Assembly (NCBI GenBank): GCA_913062975.1
Contig: CAJXZO010000010.1
Coordinates: forward strand, 1 to 36,941
Direction of reading: 5' to 3'
Source: an uncultured Micrococcales bacterium
Lineage (GTDB): Bacteria; Actinomycetota; Actinomycetes; Actinomycetales; Microbacteriaceae
DNA: 36,941 nucleotides
The position numbers and the translations under genes were made by a program. This document shows, in pieces, positions 26,205-34,386 of this stretch (position 1 is the stretch's first letter; each line of letters begins with the position of its first letter). The notes below the pieces were generated by a model. The model saw only the letters and a list, made by a program, of their open reading frames with translations, was not told where the DNA came from and made no database searches.

Positions 26205-26432
26205 ATGGCAAAGCGAATGAAACGTTTTCAATCAGCGAGGATTTACCTTGGCCTATCAGCCTTGACTGCAATTATCTCGGGTGCCATCATTTTCGTTTTA
26301 CTTCGCGACCCAATGGCGGGTCTCATTTCAGGAACTGTAATTTTTATTGTGACGGTGGTCGGATTGGCAACTCTGGACCTAGCAATCAAGGATGAACCAC
26401 CCCAGGATCCAAACAAACCCCGTCTGGATTAG
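26205..26432 (+). CDS. Small two-helix membrane protein (75 aa)
   Basis: A basic N-terminus (MAKRMKRFQSAR) is followed by two membrane segments (about residues 13-32 and 38-60) and an acidic, proline-rich tail ending DPNKPRLD. AGGGAAG directly precedes the ATG, so the second in-frame ATG (26217) is also possible. It is the third member of a likely unit with 25545 and 26059. The stop overlaps the convergent purB stop by 4 bp. No family is recognised. Confidence 0.75.
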   Translation: MAKRMKRFQSARIYLGLSALTAIISGAIIFVLLRDPMAGLISGTVIFIVTVVGLATLDLAIKDEPPQDPNKPRLD

Positions 26433-27814
26433 TCCAGTTCGGCTATTTTGCCGGCAAGACCCACATAGTTCTCGGGCTGCATCATCATTAGCCTGTCTTT
26501 AGCCTCTTGGGAGATATCGAGACCATTGATAAATGTCAGCAGGCTCTCCTGGTCGATGCCTTTTCCACGGGTTAGCTGTTTCAGCATTGCGTAGGGGTCA
26601 TCAATGTTTGACTTGCCCTCTGAGACTTCTGCTCTGATTACTGTCTGCACAGCCTCCGCCAAAACTTCCCATGCATCAATCAAATCCGCCCTAATGGCCA
26701 CCCGATCAACCTCCAGCTCATCCAAGCCACGGTTGATGTTGTCAATTGCGAGCAGGCTGTGACCAAAACCAACACCAATGTTTCGCTGAGCGGAGCTGTC
26801 GGTCAGATCTCTTTGAAGCCTGGAGGTGACAAGGGTTTGATTCAGCGAGTCAAGGATTGCATTAGAAATTTCAAAATTTGCCTCTGCATTTTCAAATCGG
26901 ATTGGGTTGATTTTATGGGGCATTGTTGATGAGCCAGTTGCGCCTTCAACTGGGGTTTGCTTGAAATAACCCAGGGAGATATAAAACCAAACATCTGTTG
27001 CCAGGTTGTGAAGGATGCGGTTTGAGTGAGCGATTGCTTGATAGAGCTCCGCTTGCCAGTCGTGTGGTTCAATCTGAGTGGTCGTTGAATTGAATTGAAG
27101 GCCCAGGCTTTCAACGAATTTTTGAGACTCGGCAATCCAGTCAACTTCCGGCTTGGCAGCAAGGTGAGCTGCGAATGTTCCAGTCGCACCAGAGAACTTA
27201 CCCAGGTAGTCCTGGTTTTCAATTCTGTTTAGCTGCCTTAGAAGTCTTTGTTCAAAAACTCTTAGTTCTTTGCCAAGGGTGGTTGGTGTTGCTGGTTGAC
27301 CATGAGTTCGAGAGAGCATTCCAAGTTCCGAGTTAGCTCTAGCCATTTTCAATAACTTTGCAGCAAGCTCTTGGGCTTTGGGAAGCCACACTTCCTCGAC
27401 TGCCGATTTGATGACCAATGCATAAGAAAGATTGTTGATGTCTTCACTTGTGCAGCTGAAGTGAATCAGTTCTGCCTTGTCGGTTAGGTCAAGTTTTTCC
27501 AGTTCATCCCTGATGAAATACTCAACTGCCTTCACATCATGCCTGGTTGTTTTTTCAATCTCGGCAATTTTGGCCTGAGAGTCAGAATCAAAGTTTTTAT
27601 AAGTGTCTCTGAGCTTTGCCTGATCTTGGCTACTAAAGGGCTCAACCTCGAAGTACTCACTGTCAGCTAGAAGGATGAGCCACTCAATTTCCACCTCTAC
27701 TCGGGCTCTGTTCAGTCCAGCTTCGCTGAAAAACTCGGCTAAGTCGGATACCTGCGATTGGTATCTGCCATCTAAAGGGCTAAGTGGTTGGGAATTTAGG
27801 TCACTCACCCTCAT
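26429..27814 (-). CDS. purB: Adenylosuccinate lyase
   Basis: The 461-aa fumarase/aspartase-superfamily enzyme cleaves SAICAR to AICAR and adenylosuccinate to AMP. The signature is SSTMPHKINPI, with SRTHGQPATPTTLGKE and TSEDINNLSYAL earlier. The N-terminal LSPLDGRYQ motif is typical of the long E. coli-like form. The ATG at 27814 is preceded by a weak AGGG site. The ends are convergent with the small membrane gene (26205-26432). Confidence 0.96.
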   Translation of the reverse strand: MRVSDLNSQPLSPLDGRYQSQVSDLAEFFSEAGLNRARVEVEIEWLILLADSEYFEVEPFSSQDQAKLRDTYKNFDSDSQAKIAEIEKTTRHDVKAVEYFIRDELEKLDLTDKAELIHFSCTSEDINNLSYALVIKSAVEEVWLPKAQELAAKLLKMARANSELGMLSRTHGQPATPTTLGKELRVFEQRLLRQLNRIENQDYLGKFSGATGTFAAHLAAKPEVDWIAESQKFVESLGLQFNSTTTQIEPHDWQAELYQAIAHSNRILHNLATDVWFYISLGYFKQTPVEGATGSSTMPHKINPIRFENAEANFEISNAILDSLNQTLVTSRLQRDLTDSSAQRNIGVGFGHSLLAIDNINRGLDELEVDRVAIRADLIDAWEVLAEAVQTVIRAEVSEGKSNIDDPYAMLKQLTRGKGIDQESLLTFINGLDISQEAKDRLMMMQPENYVGLAGKIAELD

Positions 27815-27895
27815 AATCTTGCCCTACTAAGCACTTTTCCACATAAACAACATTCAGTGTCATGGTGATTCGCGATTACTGCTTGGCTGTTTTTT

Positions 27896-28048
27896 GTGGA
27901 CAACAAAGAGAATTTATTGTGGGCTATTGAATGTCTGAACATAGCCATGCCCGATAAGGCCAGGTGGTCTGGGGATGCTCAAATGAGCTACGAGATTAGG
28001 TTGCAAGAGGTGATCTGGCAGCTTTATTCGGAGTTGCATGGACTCTGA
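27896..28048 (+). CDS. Candidate 50-aa WXG-like small protein upstream of the hydrolase
   Basis: An open frame from GTG 27896 to TGA 28046-28048 encodes two predicted helices joined by RWSGDAQ (Trp24-Ser25-Gly26), a W-x-G turn like that of WXG100 proteins, though half the usual length. It overlaps the hydrolase start by 11 bp. No clear ribosome site precedes the GTG; other starts are TTG 27917 and ATG 27947. The pattern is seen; the relation to WXG100 is inference and could be chance. Confidence 0.3.
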   Translation: MDNKENLLWAIECLNIAMPDKARWSGDAQMSYEIRLQEVIWQLYSELHGL

Positions 28049-29330
28049 TTTAGTTATCTATGGCGGGAATCCGAAGATTGTTGCTTCAAGAGACGAGATT
28101 GCTCGCTGCCAACACTGGATCAGGCAGTGTTTGATAGCACTGCATCAGGTTAAGACATCGATGGTCTGGCAGGAGACGGTGTTTGGCTTTGAGGTTCCAA
28201 ACCCGATTGCCTTTATCTCATTGAGAATGAAGCTTGACCAGATCACCGAGGTGTTAACAATGCTGGACAACCACCTTTATCTGGCATCAGAGGCTTATTT
28301 TTCCTCTGAGGTGCAGATGGCTCACCGCATTGAGCGGGAGTATTTATATGCTGCCAAGGAAATGCCTTGGGATCTGTTGTTATTTCCAATGCCCAGGCTT
28401 ATGTTTGCGGGTCACCCACATGCTCCGCTAACAGCAGCTCTGGCGGTGATAGGTCTAACCGCACCGCCATCAACCGCATCCGTTAGTGCGATGAGATCCG
28501 CCGCTTCATTAGCTCCCTACACCTGGAGCAAGCCAGCGTATCCTTTTGGCGGAGCTATCGGACATAAACCTGAAACCGTCACTGGATTACTTGCCCAGCT
28601 TCAAGGAAACCTTTACCTATTGGGGATTAAAAGCACACCTGCTGTGAAGGCCACCATGATTGCAAGGACCAAGACCTATGCGGCAGATTCCTTTTCTGGA
28701 CATATGAACAAACTAAGAGACAGCTATTTCAATCCAAGTTCTGCCATCCACATCGATGCCTTTAGAACAGAAAAAGGGAGGGATTTTGTGGTTTATGTTC
28801 CAGGAACACAGAGTAATCAACTATCTGGAGATAACCCCTTCAACATTTCTTCAAATATCTCGGCGATGACCTCAACAGAATTAGCGGCGAGTGAGCTGTC
28901 TGTTAGACAGGCTTTGTTTCAACTGGGAGCAGGAGAAAACGATCGAGTGATACTGGTTGGACACTCACAGGGAGGCATCATCAGTTCAAACATTGCAATT
29001 GATGACAATGACTATGAAGTTGCGGGACTAATCGGTGTTGGTGCCCCACTTGCCCACCAGAGTTTCGATGTTCCTGTAATTTCAATCGAGCACAGCAATG
29101 ACATAGTTCCAGCACTCAGCGGCAAGACAAACCCAATAACTGAAAATTGGGTTACCGTTCAAAATCATCCGGAGGCAGAGACCATAATCGAAGCTCACTC
29201 AATGAAGACATACATTGAAACCGCTGAGTTAATGGATTCATCAAAAGACGTTGGCCTCACCGAGGTTTATAAAAAGATGAATTTCCCCACAGGTGAGGGA
29301 ATTAGTTATAAATTCAAGCTCTCTGGTTAG
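28038..29330 (+). CDS. Alpha/beta hydrolase with helical N-terminal domain
   Basis: The 430-aa protein has an alpha/beta hydrolase core in its second half. The nucleophile elbow is VGHSQGG with Ser310, and the likely triad partners are Asp355 (HSNDIVPAL) and His387 (EAHSMKT). The N-terminal 100 residues look helical and begin VIYGGNPK, like the GG-D/N-P starts of actinobacterial WXG-type and ESX-linked proteins. A hydrophobic Ala/Pro-rich stretch lies at about 125-165. There is no classical signal peptide. ATG 28038 has CGGAG 4 bp upstream. The substrate is unknown; a lipase or esterase role or a secreted effector is possible. Confidence 0.75.
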   Translation: MDSDLVIYGGNPKIVASRDEIARCQHWIRQCLIALHQVKTSMVWQETVFGFEVPNPIAFISLRMKLDQITEVLTMLDNHLYLASEAYFSSEVQMAHRIEREYLYAAKEMPWDLLLFPMPRLMFAGHPHAPLTAALAVIGLTAPPSTASVSAMRSAASLAPYTWSKPAYPFGGAIGHKPETVTGLLAQLQGNLYLLGIKSTPAVKATMIARTKTYAADSFSGHMNKLRDSYFNPSSAIHIDAFRTEKGRDFVVYVPGTQSNQLSGDNPFNISSNISAMTSTELAASELSVRQALFQLGAGENDRVILVGHSQGGIISSNIAIDDNDYEVAGLIGVGAPLAHQSFDVPVISIEHSNDIVPALSGKTNPITENWVTVQNHPEAETIIEAHSMKTYIETAELMDSSKDVGLTEVYKKMNFPTGEGISYKFKLSG

Positions 29331-29752
29331 CGAACACCAATAAGTCTCAGCAGTGATCTTGCAAAAAAACCACTCAGTGAGATGACAATTGCACCCAAAA
29401 TCGCAAACCCAAGGGTGTCAATGGTGAGTCCCTCGGTTGTGAAGCCTTCGATTGCAAACACGTCTGCTCCGATTAGTGAGCTTAGATAGGCAACAAATAA
29501 AAGCAGTGCTCCATTGATGACAAAAGAAATCAACCCAAAGCTCAGGATGTAAAGCGGGAAGGCAATAATTTTGATGACTGTTCCCAACACACTGTTGACC
29601 AATCCAAAAATTGCCCCCACCACCAAATAACTTCCGATGGTTTCTAGCAAACCATCGCCACCATAGGGATTGAGGGTTATCTGCGGAATGAGTGAATTTG
29701 CCACCCATAGACCGAATGCGTTGGCAACAGTGGTAATTAGGAATCTCAACAT
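29327..29752 (-). CDS. YvlD / phage-holin-family-4-type membrane protein
   Basis: The 141-aa protein has four membrane segments: about residues 5-22, 40-62, 63-90 and 115-135. The stretch GAIFGLVNSVLGTVIKIIAFPLYILS matches the pattern of the YvlD / PF04020 family. The family function is poorly defined despite the holin-like name, and no lysis gene is nearby. It converges with the hydrolase (4-bp overlap) and is divergent from the E1alpha gene. Confidence 0.82.
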   Translation of the reverse strand: MLRFLITTVANAFGLWVANSLIPQITLNPYGGDGLLETIGSYLVVGAIFGLVNSVLGTVIKIIAFPLYILSFGLISFVINGALLLFVAYLSSLIGADVFAIEGFTTEGLTIDTLGFAILGAIVISLSGFFARSLLRLIGVR

Positions 29753-29789
29753 TCCAGAATTATTCCAGCATTCCTATACATTGGAGGGG

Positions 29790-30908
29790 ATGAACCAGCC
29801 AACGTCGGAACAAATGCTGCAACTTCTTGATCAAGAGGGCCAGTATGAGGTTCCTAGTAAATACTCTCAGTACGGGGAGATAATTGACCAACTTGGTGAA
29901 GCGGACTACAAAAAGTTCTACCGCGACATGGCTCGCATCAGAAGGTTTGATGAAGAGGCCACCGCCTTGCAAAGGCAAGGACAGTTGGGACTTTGGGTTC
30001 CAGCCATTGGTCAAGAGGGTGCTCAGATTGGTTCGGGTTACGCCGTTGGCAACAAAGACCACATCTTTCCAAGCTATCGAGAGCACGGGGTAGCGATCAC
30101 CCACGGGGTTGAGTTGATGTCAATTCTAAAAATGATGCGTGGGGTGAATCACGGTGGTTGGGATCCCAATGAAACCAGATTTCACCACTACGCGATTGTT
30201 CTAGCCAGCCAGGCCCTGCATGCAGCTGGGTATGCAATGGGTGTGAAATTTGATGGATTGGTTGGAACTGGCGACCCTGAAAACGATTTAGCGGTTATTA
30301 CCTACATCGGAGACGGTGCAACTGCCGAGGGTGATGTCAGTGAAGCTTTGTTGTTTGCAGCGGTAAATGAATCACCATTGATGTTTTTTGTTCAAAACAA
30401 CCAGTGGGCAATTAGCTCAAATGTTGAAACCACCACCAAGGTGCCACTGTTTACGCGTGGTTTGGGTTTTGGAGTTCCCGGCATTCGGATTGATGGCAAT
30501 GATGTTTTGGCCTCCTACGCCGCAACGAAATTACACATGGATGAGATCAGAACTGGCAAGGGGCCGTTTTTAATTGAGGCATTAACCTATCGAATTGGTG
30601 CCCACACAACCAGTGATGACCCAAGCAAATATCGTCAAAGCGAAGAAGTTGAGTTTTGGAAAGCAAAAGACCCGATTATTCGCTTTGAAAAGTTTTTGAG
30701 ACGCCAGGGCATCGGAGATGACTTTTTTGAGCAGGTGACCCAAGATGGTGAAGACCTTGCCAAAGAGATCAGAGAATCAACATTTGCACTCCCCGATCCA
30801 CCCATGGAAAACATTTTTGAAAATGTCTACACCGACCCACACCCCCTAGTTGATGCCCAAAGGCAGTGGTTGCAGGATTACGAAAGCTCATTGGAGGACA
30901 ATGAGTAA
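29790..30908 (+). CDS. 2-oxoacid dehydrogenase E1 component, alpha subunit
   Basis: The 372-aa thiamine diphosphate-dependent subunit decarboxylates a 2-oxoacid (pyruvate or a branched-chain 2-oxoacid). The TPP motif runs from GDGATAEGDVSEALLFA to QNNQWAIS, and FPSYREHGVAITHG lies earlier. The substrate cannot be fixed: relatives are annotated both pdhA and bkdA. ATG 29790 is preceded by GGAGGGG only 1-2 bp away. The frame is open to 29670, but that would overlap the divergent YvlD gene. A possible -10 TATACA is at 29775-29780. Its end overlaps E1beta by 8 bp. Confidence 0.93.
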   Translation: MNQPTSEQMLQLLDQEGQYEVPSKYSQYGEIIDQLGEADYKKFYRDMARIRRFDEEATALQRQGQLGLWVPAIGQEGAQIGSGYAVGNKDHIFPSYREHGVAITHGVELMSILKMMRGVNHGGWDPNETRFHHYAIVLASQALHAAGYAMGVKFDGLVGTGDPENDLAVITYIGDGATAEGDVSEALLFAAVNESPLMFFVQNNQWAISSNVETTTKVPLFTRGLGFGVPGIRIDGNDVLASYAATKLHMDEIRTGKGPFLIEALTYRIGAHTTSDDPSKYRQSEEVEFWKAKDPIIRFEKFLRRQGIGDDFFEQVTQDGEDLAKEIRESTFALPDPPMENIFENVYTDPHPLVDAQRQWLQDYESSLEDNE

Positions 30909-31884
30909 TTACACAGAACTTTCAATTGCTAAGGCTTTGAACAAAGGCATGGCCAAGGCCATGCAAAACAACCCCAAGGTAATCACTTTTGGTGAAGACA
31001 TTGCCCAACTCGGGGGAGTTTTTCGTGTCACCGAGGGTTTATTGGCCGAATTTGGCGAAAAAAGAGTTTTTAACACCCCAATTGCAGAGTCAGGAATTGT
31101 TGGAACGGCAATCGGGCTTGCAATGCGCGGTTATAAATCAGTGGTTGAGATTCAGTTTGATGGTTTTGTTTATCCAGCCTTCAACCAGATAACCTCACAG
31201 CTCGCTAAATTCACCTATCGCAGCGAGGGATCACTGTCGATGCCGGTGGTGATAAGGATTCCTTATGGTGGTGGCATTGGTGCAGTTGAACACCACAGTG
31301 AATCCCCCGAAGCTTATTTTGCTCACACTGCAGGACTCAGAGTCATGAGCCCTAGCAATCCAAATGACGCCTACTGGATGATGCAACAGGCCATTGAATC
31401 CAATGACCCAGTTATCTTTTTAGAACCAAAGAGACGCTATTGGCAAAAAGGTGCTGTCAACTTAGATCAGTCACCGCTTCCCATGCATTCGGCCAGAGTG
31501 CTTCTTGAGGGCAAGCAGGTGACGGTGATTGCCTATGGGCCGATGGTCACGACGGCTTTGCAGGCAGCTGAGATCGCTAAGGAAGAGGGGATCAGCATTG
31601 AGGTTGTAGATCTTAGATCAATATCCCCGATTGACATGAATACCGTTTTGGACTCTGTTCGCTCAACCAACAGAGTGGTTGTTGCGGCAGAGGCGCCAGC
31701 CTTTGTCTCAGTTGCAAGCGAGCTGGCTGCAGCTATCAGCGAGCAGGCTTTTTATCACCTAGAAGCACCAGTTCTCAGAGTCGGAAGCTTTGACACTCCC
31801 TATCCTCCTGCCAAACTGGAAGAGAGTTATCTGCCGGACGCTGATCGAATTTTGGACGCAGTTGACCGAGTATTGGCCTATTAG
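30901..31884 (+). CDS. 2-oxoacid dehydrogenase E1 component, beta subunit
   Basis: The 327-aa protein has the transketolase-like pyrimidine domain ([57 protein letters not shown]) and the C-terminal domain ([20 protein letters not shown]). It pairs with E1alpha to form an alpha2beta2 decarboxylase. ATG 30901 follows GGAGGACA, inside the end of E1alpha. E2 follows after 14 bp. Confidence 0.95.
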   Translation: MSNYTELSIAKALNKGMAKAMQNNPKVITFGEDIAQLGGVFRVTEGLLAEFGEKRVFNTPIAESGIVGTAIGLAMRGYKSVVEIQFDGFVYPAFNQITSQLAKFTYRSEGSLSMPVVIRIPYGGGIGAVEHHSESPEAYFAHTAGLRVMSPSNPNDAYWMMQQAIESNDPVIFLEPKRRYWQKGAVNLDQSPLPMHSARVLLEGKQVTVIAYGPMVTTALQAAEIAKEEGISIEVVDLRSISPIDMNTVLDSVRSTNRVVVAAEAPAFVSVASELAAAISEQAFYHLEAPVLRVGSFDTPYPPAKLEESYLPDADRILDAVDRVLAY

Positions 31885-31898
31885 AGCGAGGAGCGATG

Positions 31899-33215
31899 AT
31901 GGCAAAGATCTCTAAGTTTCCCCTCCCCGATGTTGGCGAGGGCTTAACCGAGGCAGAGATAGTCAGTTGGCAGGTTGCCGAAGGTGATCAGGTGACGATC
32001 AATCAGGTGATTTGTGAAATTGAAACGGCAAAGAGTGTGGTGGAACTGCCATGCCCATTTGAGGGAACAGTTTCTGAGCTGTTGGTTCAGGTTGGCGAAA
32101 CCGTTGAGGTTGGTCAGCCAATCATTGCTGTTTCCGTTGCAGGGTCCGATCCCCCGGTCGCTGCTCCGATTGCTGATGTTGCAAATGCAGATAAACCAGC
32201 CGAGTCTCCTGCCAACCTGGTTGGTTACGGCGAGGGTGAACAAACTAAATCCAGAAGACGGAAATCTTCCGGCATGAGCTCATCAGCGGCGGCTGCGGCA
32301 GCTATTCCAGCAGCTGTTATCCCGACCAGTAACGTGATGGCGGCTAGCCAAGAGGCAAATGTGAGTGCCAAACCTCCCATTAGGAAGCTTGCGAAGGAAC
32401 TAAGTGTGGATTTATCCAATGTTGACCCAACCGGATTGCACGGTGAAGTGACTCGGGAGGATGTCATGCGGGCAGCCGACCAAGCGTCAGTTTTCAAAAA
32501 CATCTCAACCCCCGAAGCTCCAACTGACCGTGAAGAACGAATCCCAGTCAAGGGAGTCCGCAAAGCAATCGCGTCAGCCATGGTGGAGAGTGCTTTCACG
32601 GCTCCGCACGTGAGCATCTTTGTTGATGTCGATGCCACCAGGACCATGGAGTATGTAAAGAGGTTGAAAGCCTCCGCTGACTTTGCAGGGGTTAAGGTGA
32701 CCCCGCTGCTGATAATGGCAAAGGCGATTATCTGGGCGGTTCGTCGAAACCCAACTGTGAACTCAACTTGGACCGATGAAGAGATTATCGTGCACTATTT
32801 TGTGAACCTTGGCATTGCCGCTGCCACCCCAAGGGGCTTGATTGTTCCCAACATCAAAGATGCTGACAAGCTCAGCATGTTTGACTTGGCGGTTGCCATC
32901 GAGCAATTGGCAGCAACCGCTAGGGATGGAAAGACCCAGCCCGCTGAAACCCAAAACGGGACAATCACGATTACTAACATCGGTGTCTTTGGAGTCGACA
33001 CCGGAACCCCGATTTTGAATCCGGGTGAGGTCGGCATTGTTGCATTGGGTTCCATTCAGAAAAAGCCCTGGGTGGTTGATGATGAGATTGTGATCAGGCA
33101 GGTCACCACAATTGGTGCAACCTTTGACCACAGAGTAGTTGATGGGGATGTTGCCAGCAGGTTCTTGGCAGACGTTGCAAGCGTGATTCAGGAACCAGCA
33201 CTTCTCTTGGACTAA
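31899..33215 (+). CDS. Dihydrolipoamide acyltransferase (E2) of the 2-oxoacid dehydrogenase complex
   Basis: The 438-aa protein has one lipoyl domain with the modified lysine in [15 protein letters not shown]. An Ala/Pro linker leads to a peripheral-subunit-binding domain ([21 protein letters not shown]), followed by the catalytic CAT domain with the active-site His in [12 protein letters not shown]. It transfers the acyl group to CoA. Two adjacent ATGs exist (31896 and 31899); GAGGAG at 31888-31893 spaces better with the second. No E3 (dihydrolipoamide dehydrogenase) gene follows. Confidence 0.93.
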   Translation: MAKISKFPLPDVGEGLTEAEIVSWQVAEGDQVTINQVICEIETAKSVVELPCPFEGTVSELLVQVGETVEVGQPIIAVSVAGSDPPVAAPIADVANADKPAESPANLVGYGEGEQTKSRRRKSSGMSSSAAAAAAIPAAVIPTSNVMAASQEANVSAKPPIRKLAKELSVDLSNVDPTGLHGEVTREDVMRAADQASVFKNISTPEAPTDREERIPVKGVRKAIASAMVESAFTAPHVSIFVDVDATRTMEYVKRLKASADFAGVKVTPLLIMAKAIIWAVRRNPTVNSTWTDEEIIVHYFVNLGIAAATPRGLIVPNIKDADKLSMFDLAVAIEQLAATARDGKTQPAETQNGTITITNIGVFGVDTGTPILNPGEVGIVALGSIQKKPWVVDDEIVIRQVTTIGATFDHRVVDGDVASRFLADVASVIQEPALLLD

Positions 33216-33220
33216 TGATA

Positions 33221-33249
33221 TTGACATTCATTATCATTAGTGTTAAGTT
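33221..33249 (+). promoter_or_regulatory. Promoter of the zinc operon, probably giving a leaderless mRNA
   Basis: TTGACA (33221-33226), a 17-bp spacer and a weak -10 TAAGTT (33244-33249) precede the znuA ATG at 33256 by 6 bp. No ribosome site is present upstream of the ATG. Together this suggests transcription starts at or near the start codon, a leaderless message as is common in actinobacteria. Confidence 0.5.
33222..33236. promoter_or_regulatory. Zur box overlapping the znuA promoter
   Basis: TGACATTCATTATCA is a 7-1-7 inverted repeat of the Fur-family type (ideal TGATAATnATTATCA) with two mismatched pairs. It overlaps the -35 element of znuA. Outer symmetry TAATGATA...TATCATTA extends it. 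With zinc transport genes directly downstream and zur last in the operon, this is the likely zinc-dependent repressor site. Confidence 0.75.
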
Positions 33250-33255
33250 TTCCCC

Positions 33256-34386
33256 ATGATTAGGAAAGCTTTAGCACTAACAGTTTCAGTCGGCTTTTTG
33301 ACTGCATGTTCCTCTGCCACACCAGAGGGTGATGGCACCGGTCCAATCAAGATTGCTGCGACAACTAATGTCTGGGGCTCAGTTGTTGAATTTATCGGTG
33401 GCGACATGGTTGAGGTGACCAACATTATCGACCAACCCAATATTGACCCACACAGCTACGAGCCTGCAGCCCGAGACCTCTTGGCGGTTCAGGACAGTGA
33501 AGTTGTATTGGTAAACGGTGGCGGATACGACTCGTTTATGGACGGCCTTATTGGTCAGGTGGATGGTGAACTGCTTGTCCTCAGAGCGGTCGAGGGTGAA
33601 GGAGATCACGATCACGGTGATCATGACCACGCCCACGAAGACGGTGAGGAACACGACCACGCCGAGGGTGAAGAGCACGCCCACGAAGACGGTGAGGAAC
33701 ACGACCACGCTGAGGGCGAAGAGCACACCCACGAGGACGGTGAGGAACACGACCACGCTGAGGGCGAAGAGCACACCCACGAGGACGGTGAGGAACACCA
33801 CCACGCTGAGGGGGAAGGGCACACCCACGCCCACGATGGAAACGAGCATGTTTGGTATGACTTCCACGTGGTCGAGGAGGTAGCAGATCAGGTGTTGATG
33901 ACTTTGACTCAGCTCAGGCCAGATTCAGCTGGCCAGTTCCAGGCAAACCATGAAACCTTTGTTGAGGAACTAGAGGTTCAGGAGCTTCGCCTGGAGGCGC
34001 TGCGTGAAAGAGCACTTGGTTACGGTGTCTTTTCCCTCACTCCACTGGCTTCAATCATGATTGAAGAGGCTGGCTTGGATGAGTATGCACCGAGTGAGCT
34101 GTTGGAGGCCGTTGAAGAGGAGCGCGACATCCCTCCATCAGCTTTGGCTGACGCTGAAGAGGTTTTCAAAAACCCAGATGTGTTGATGATCATCACCAAC
34201 GACCAGGTCACTGACACTCAAATGCAGTCCATTGCAGACATGGGGGCTGATTCTGGATTGCCGGTGGTTGGACTCAGTGAGTTGATTCCCAACGAGGAGT
34301 GGGACTATCTTGACTGGATGGCAAACAATCTAGATGTTTTGCAATCCACTGTCTTTGAGTTACTTCCTGAACAGATTGTGAATTGA
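33256..34386 (+). CDS. znuA: Zinc ABC transporter substrate-binding lipoprotein
   Basis: The 376-aa protein has a lipoprotein signal (residues 1-18, lipobox LTAC with Cys18). The cluster A-I binding fold includes ATTNVWGSVVEFIGG, NIDPHSYEP (metal His), VNGGGYDSFMD and NEHVWYDFH (metal His). A histidine-rich loop at residues 116-199 contains four 16-residue repeats (residues 126-189). The third conserved His of E. coli-type ZnuA (HDAFGYF region) is absent: YGVFSLTPLAS stands there, as seems usual for actinobacterial relatives. It captures Zn2+ outside the membrane for ZnuBC. The operon is predicted to be Zur-repressed. Confidence 0.93.
   Translation: MIRKALALTVSVGFLTACSSATPEGDGTGPIKIAATTNVWGSVVEFIGGDMVEVTNIIDQPNIDPHSYEPAARDLLAVQDSEVVLVNGGGYDSFMDGLIGQVDGELLVLRAVEGEGDHDHGDHDHAHEDGEEHDHAEGEEHAHEDGEEHDHAEGEEHTHEDGEEHDHAEGEEHTHEDGEEHHHAEGEGHTHAHDGNEHVWYDFHVVEEVADQVLMTLTQLRPDSAGQFQANHETFVEELEVQELRLEALRERALGYGVFSLTPLASIMIEEAGLDEYAPSELLEAVEEERDIPPSALADAEEVFKNPDVLMIITNDQVTDTQMQSIADMGADSGLPVVGLSELIPNEEWDYLDWMANNLDVLQSTVFELLPEQIVN
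33631..33822 (+). repeat. Four tandem 48-bp repeats encoding the His-rich loop of ZnuA
   Basis: Four head-to-tail 48-bp units lie at 33631-33678, 33679-33726, 33727-33774 and 33775-33822. Adjacent units differ by 2, 2 and 3 bases. Each encodes 16 residues of the type AHEDGEEHDHAEGEEH. Frame is kept because 48 is a multiple of three, so unit gain or loss would not break the gene. The four units encode 17 His in total. Confidence 0.97.

Noticed and set aside
26424-26437. Hairpin CTGGA-TTAG-TCCAG at the convergent ends of the 75-aa gene and purB
   Set aside because: The stem is only 5 bp and has no T run on either side. It lies over both stop codons and is probably incidental.
27835-27903. Two near DnaA boxes (TTTTCCACA, TGTGGACAA) upstream of purB
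   Set aside because: Each has one mismatch and no perfect box is nearby, so this is weak compared with oriC and the dnaB spacer.
29327-29752. Prophage holin
   Set aside because: The family name includes holin, but there is no lysin, structural or integrase gene nearby, and YvlD-type proteins are common in bacterial chromosomes.
29670-29789. E1alpha start at 29670
   Set aside because: It would overlap the divergent YvlD gene by more than 80 bp and add 40 residues unlike E1alpha; GGAGGGG directly precedes ATG 29790.
33631-33822. Possible CRISPR-like array
   Set aside because: The units are contiguous with no unique spacers, keep the ZnuA reading frame and encode His/Glu/Asp peptides. No cas gene is present.
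33379-33867. Antisense and other-frame ORFs across the ZnuA repeats (for example 33621-33824 minus)
   Set aside because: They are shadows of the in-frame 48-bp repeats, with low-complexity Ser/Trp/Val-rich translations. The plus-frame ZnuA is a clear family match.
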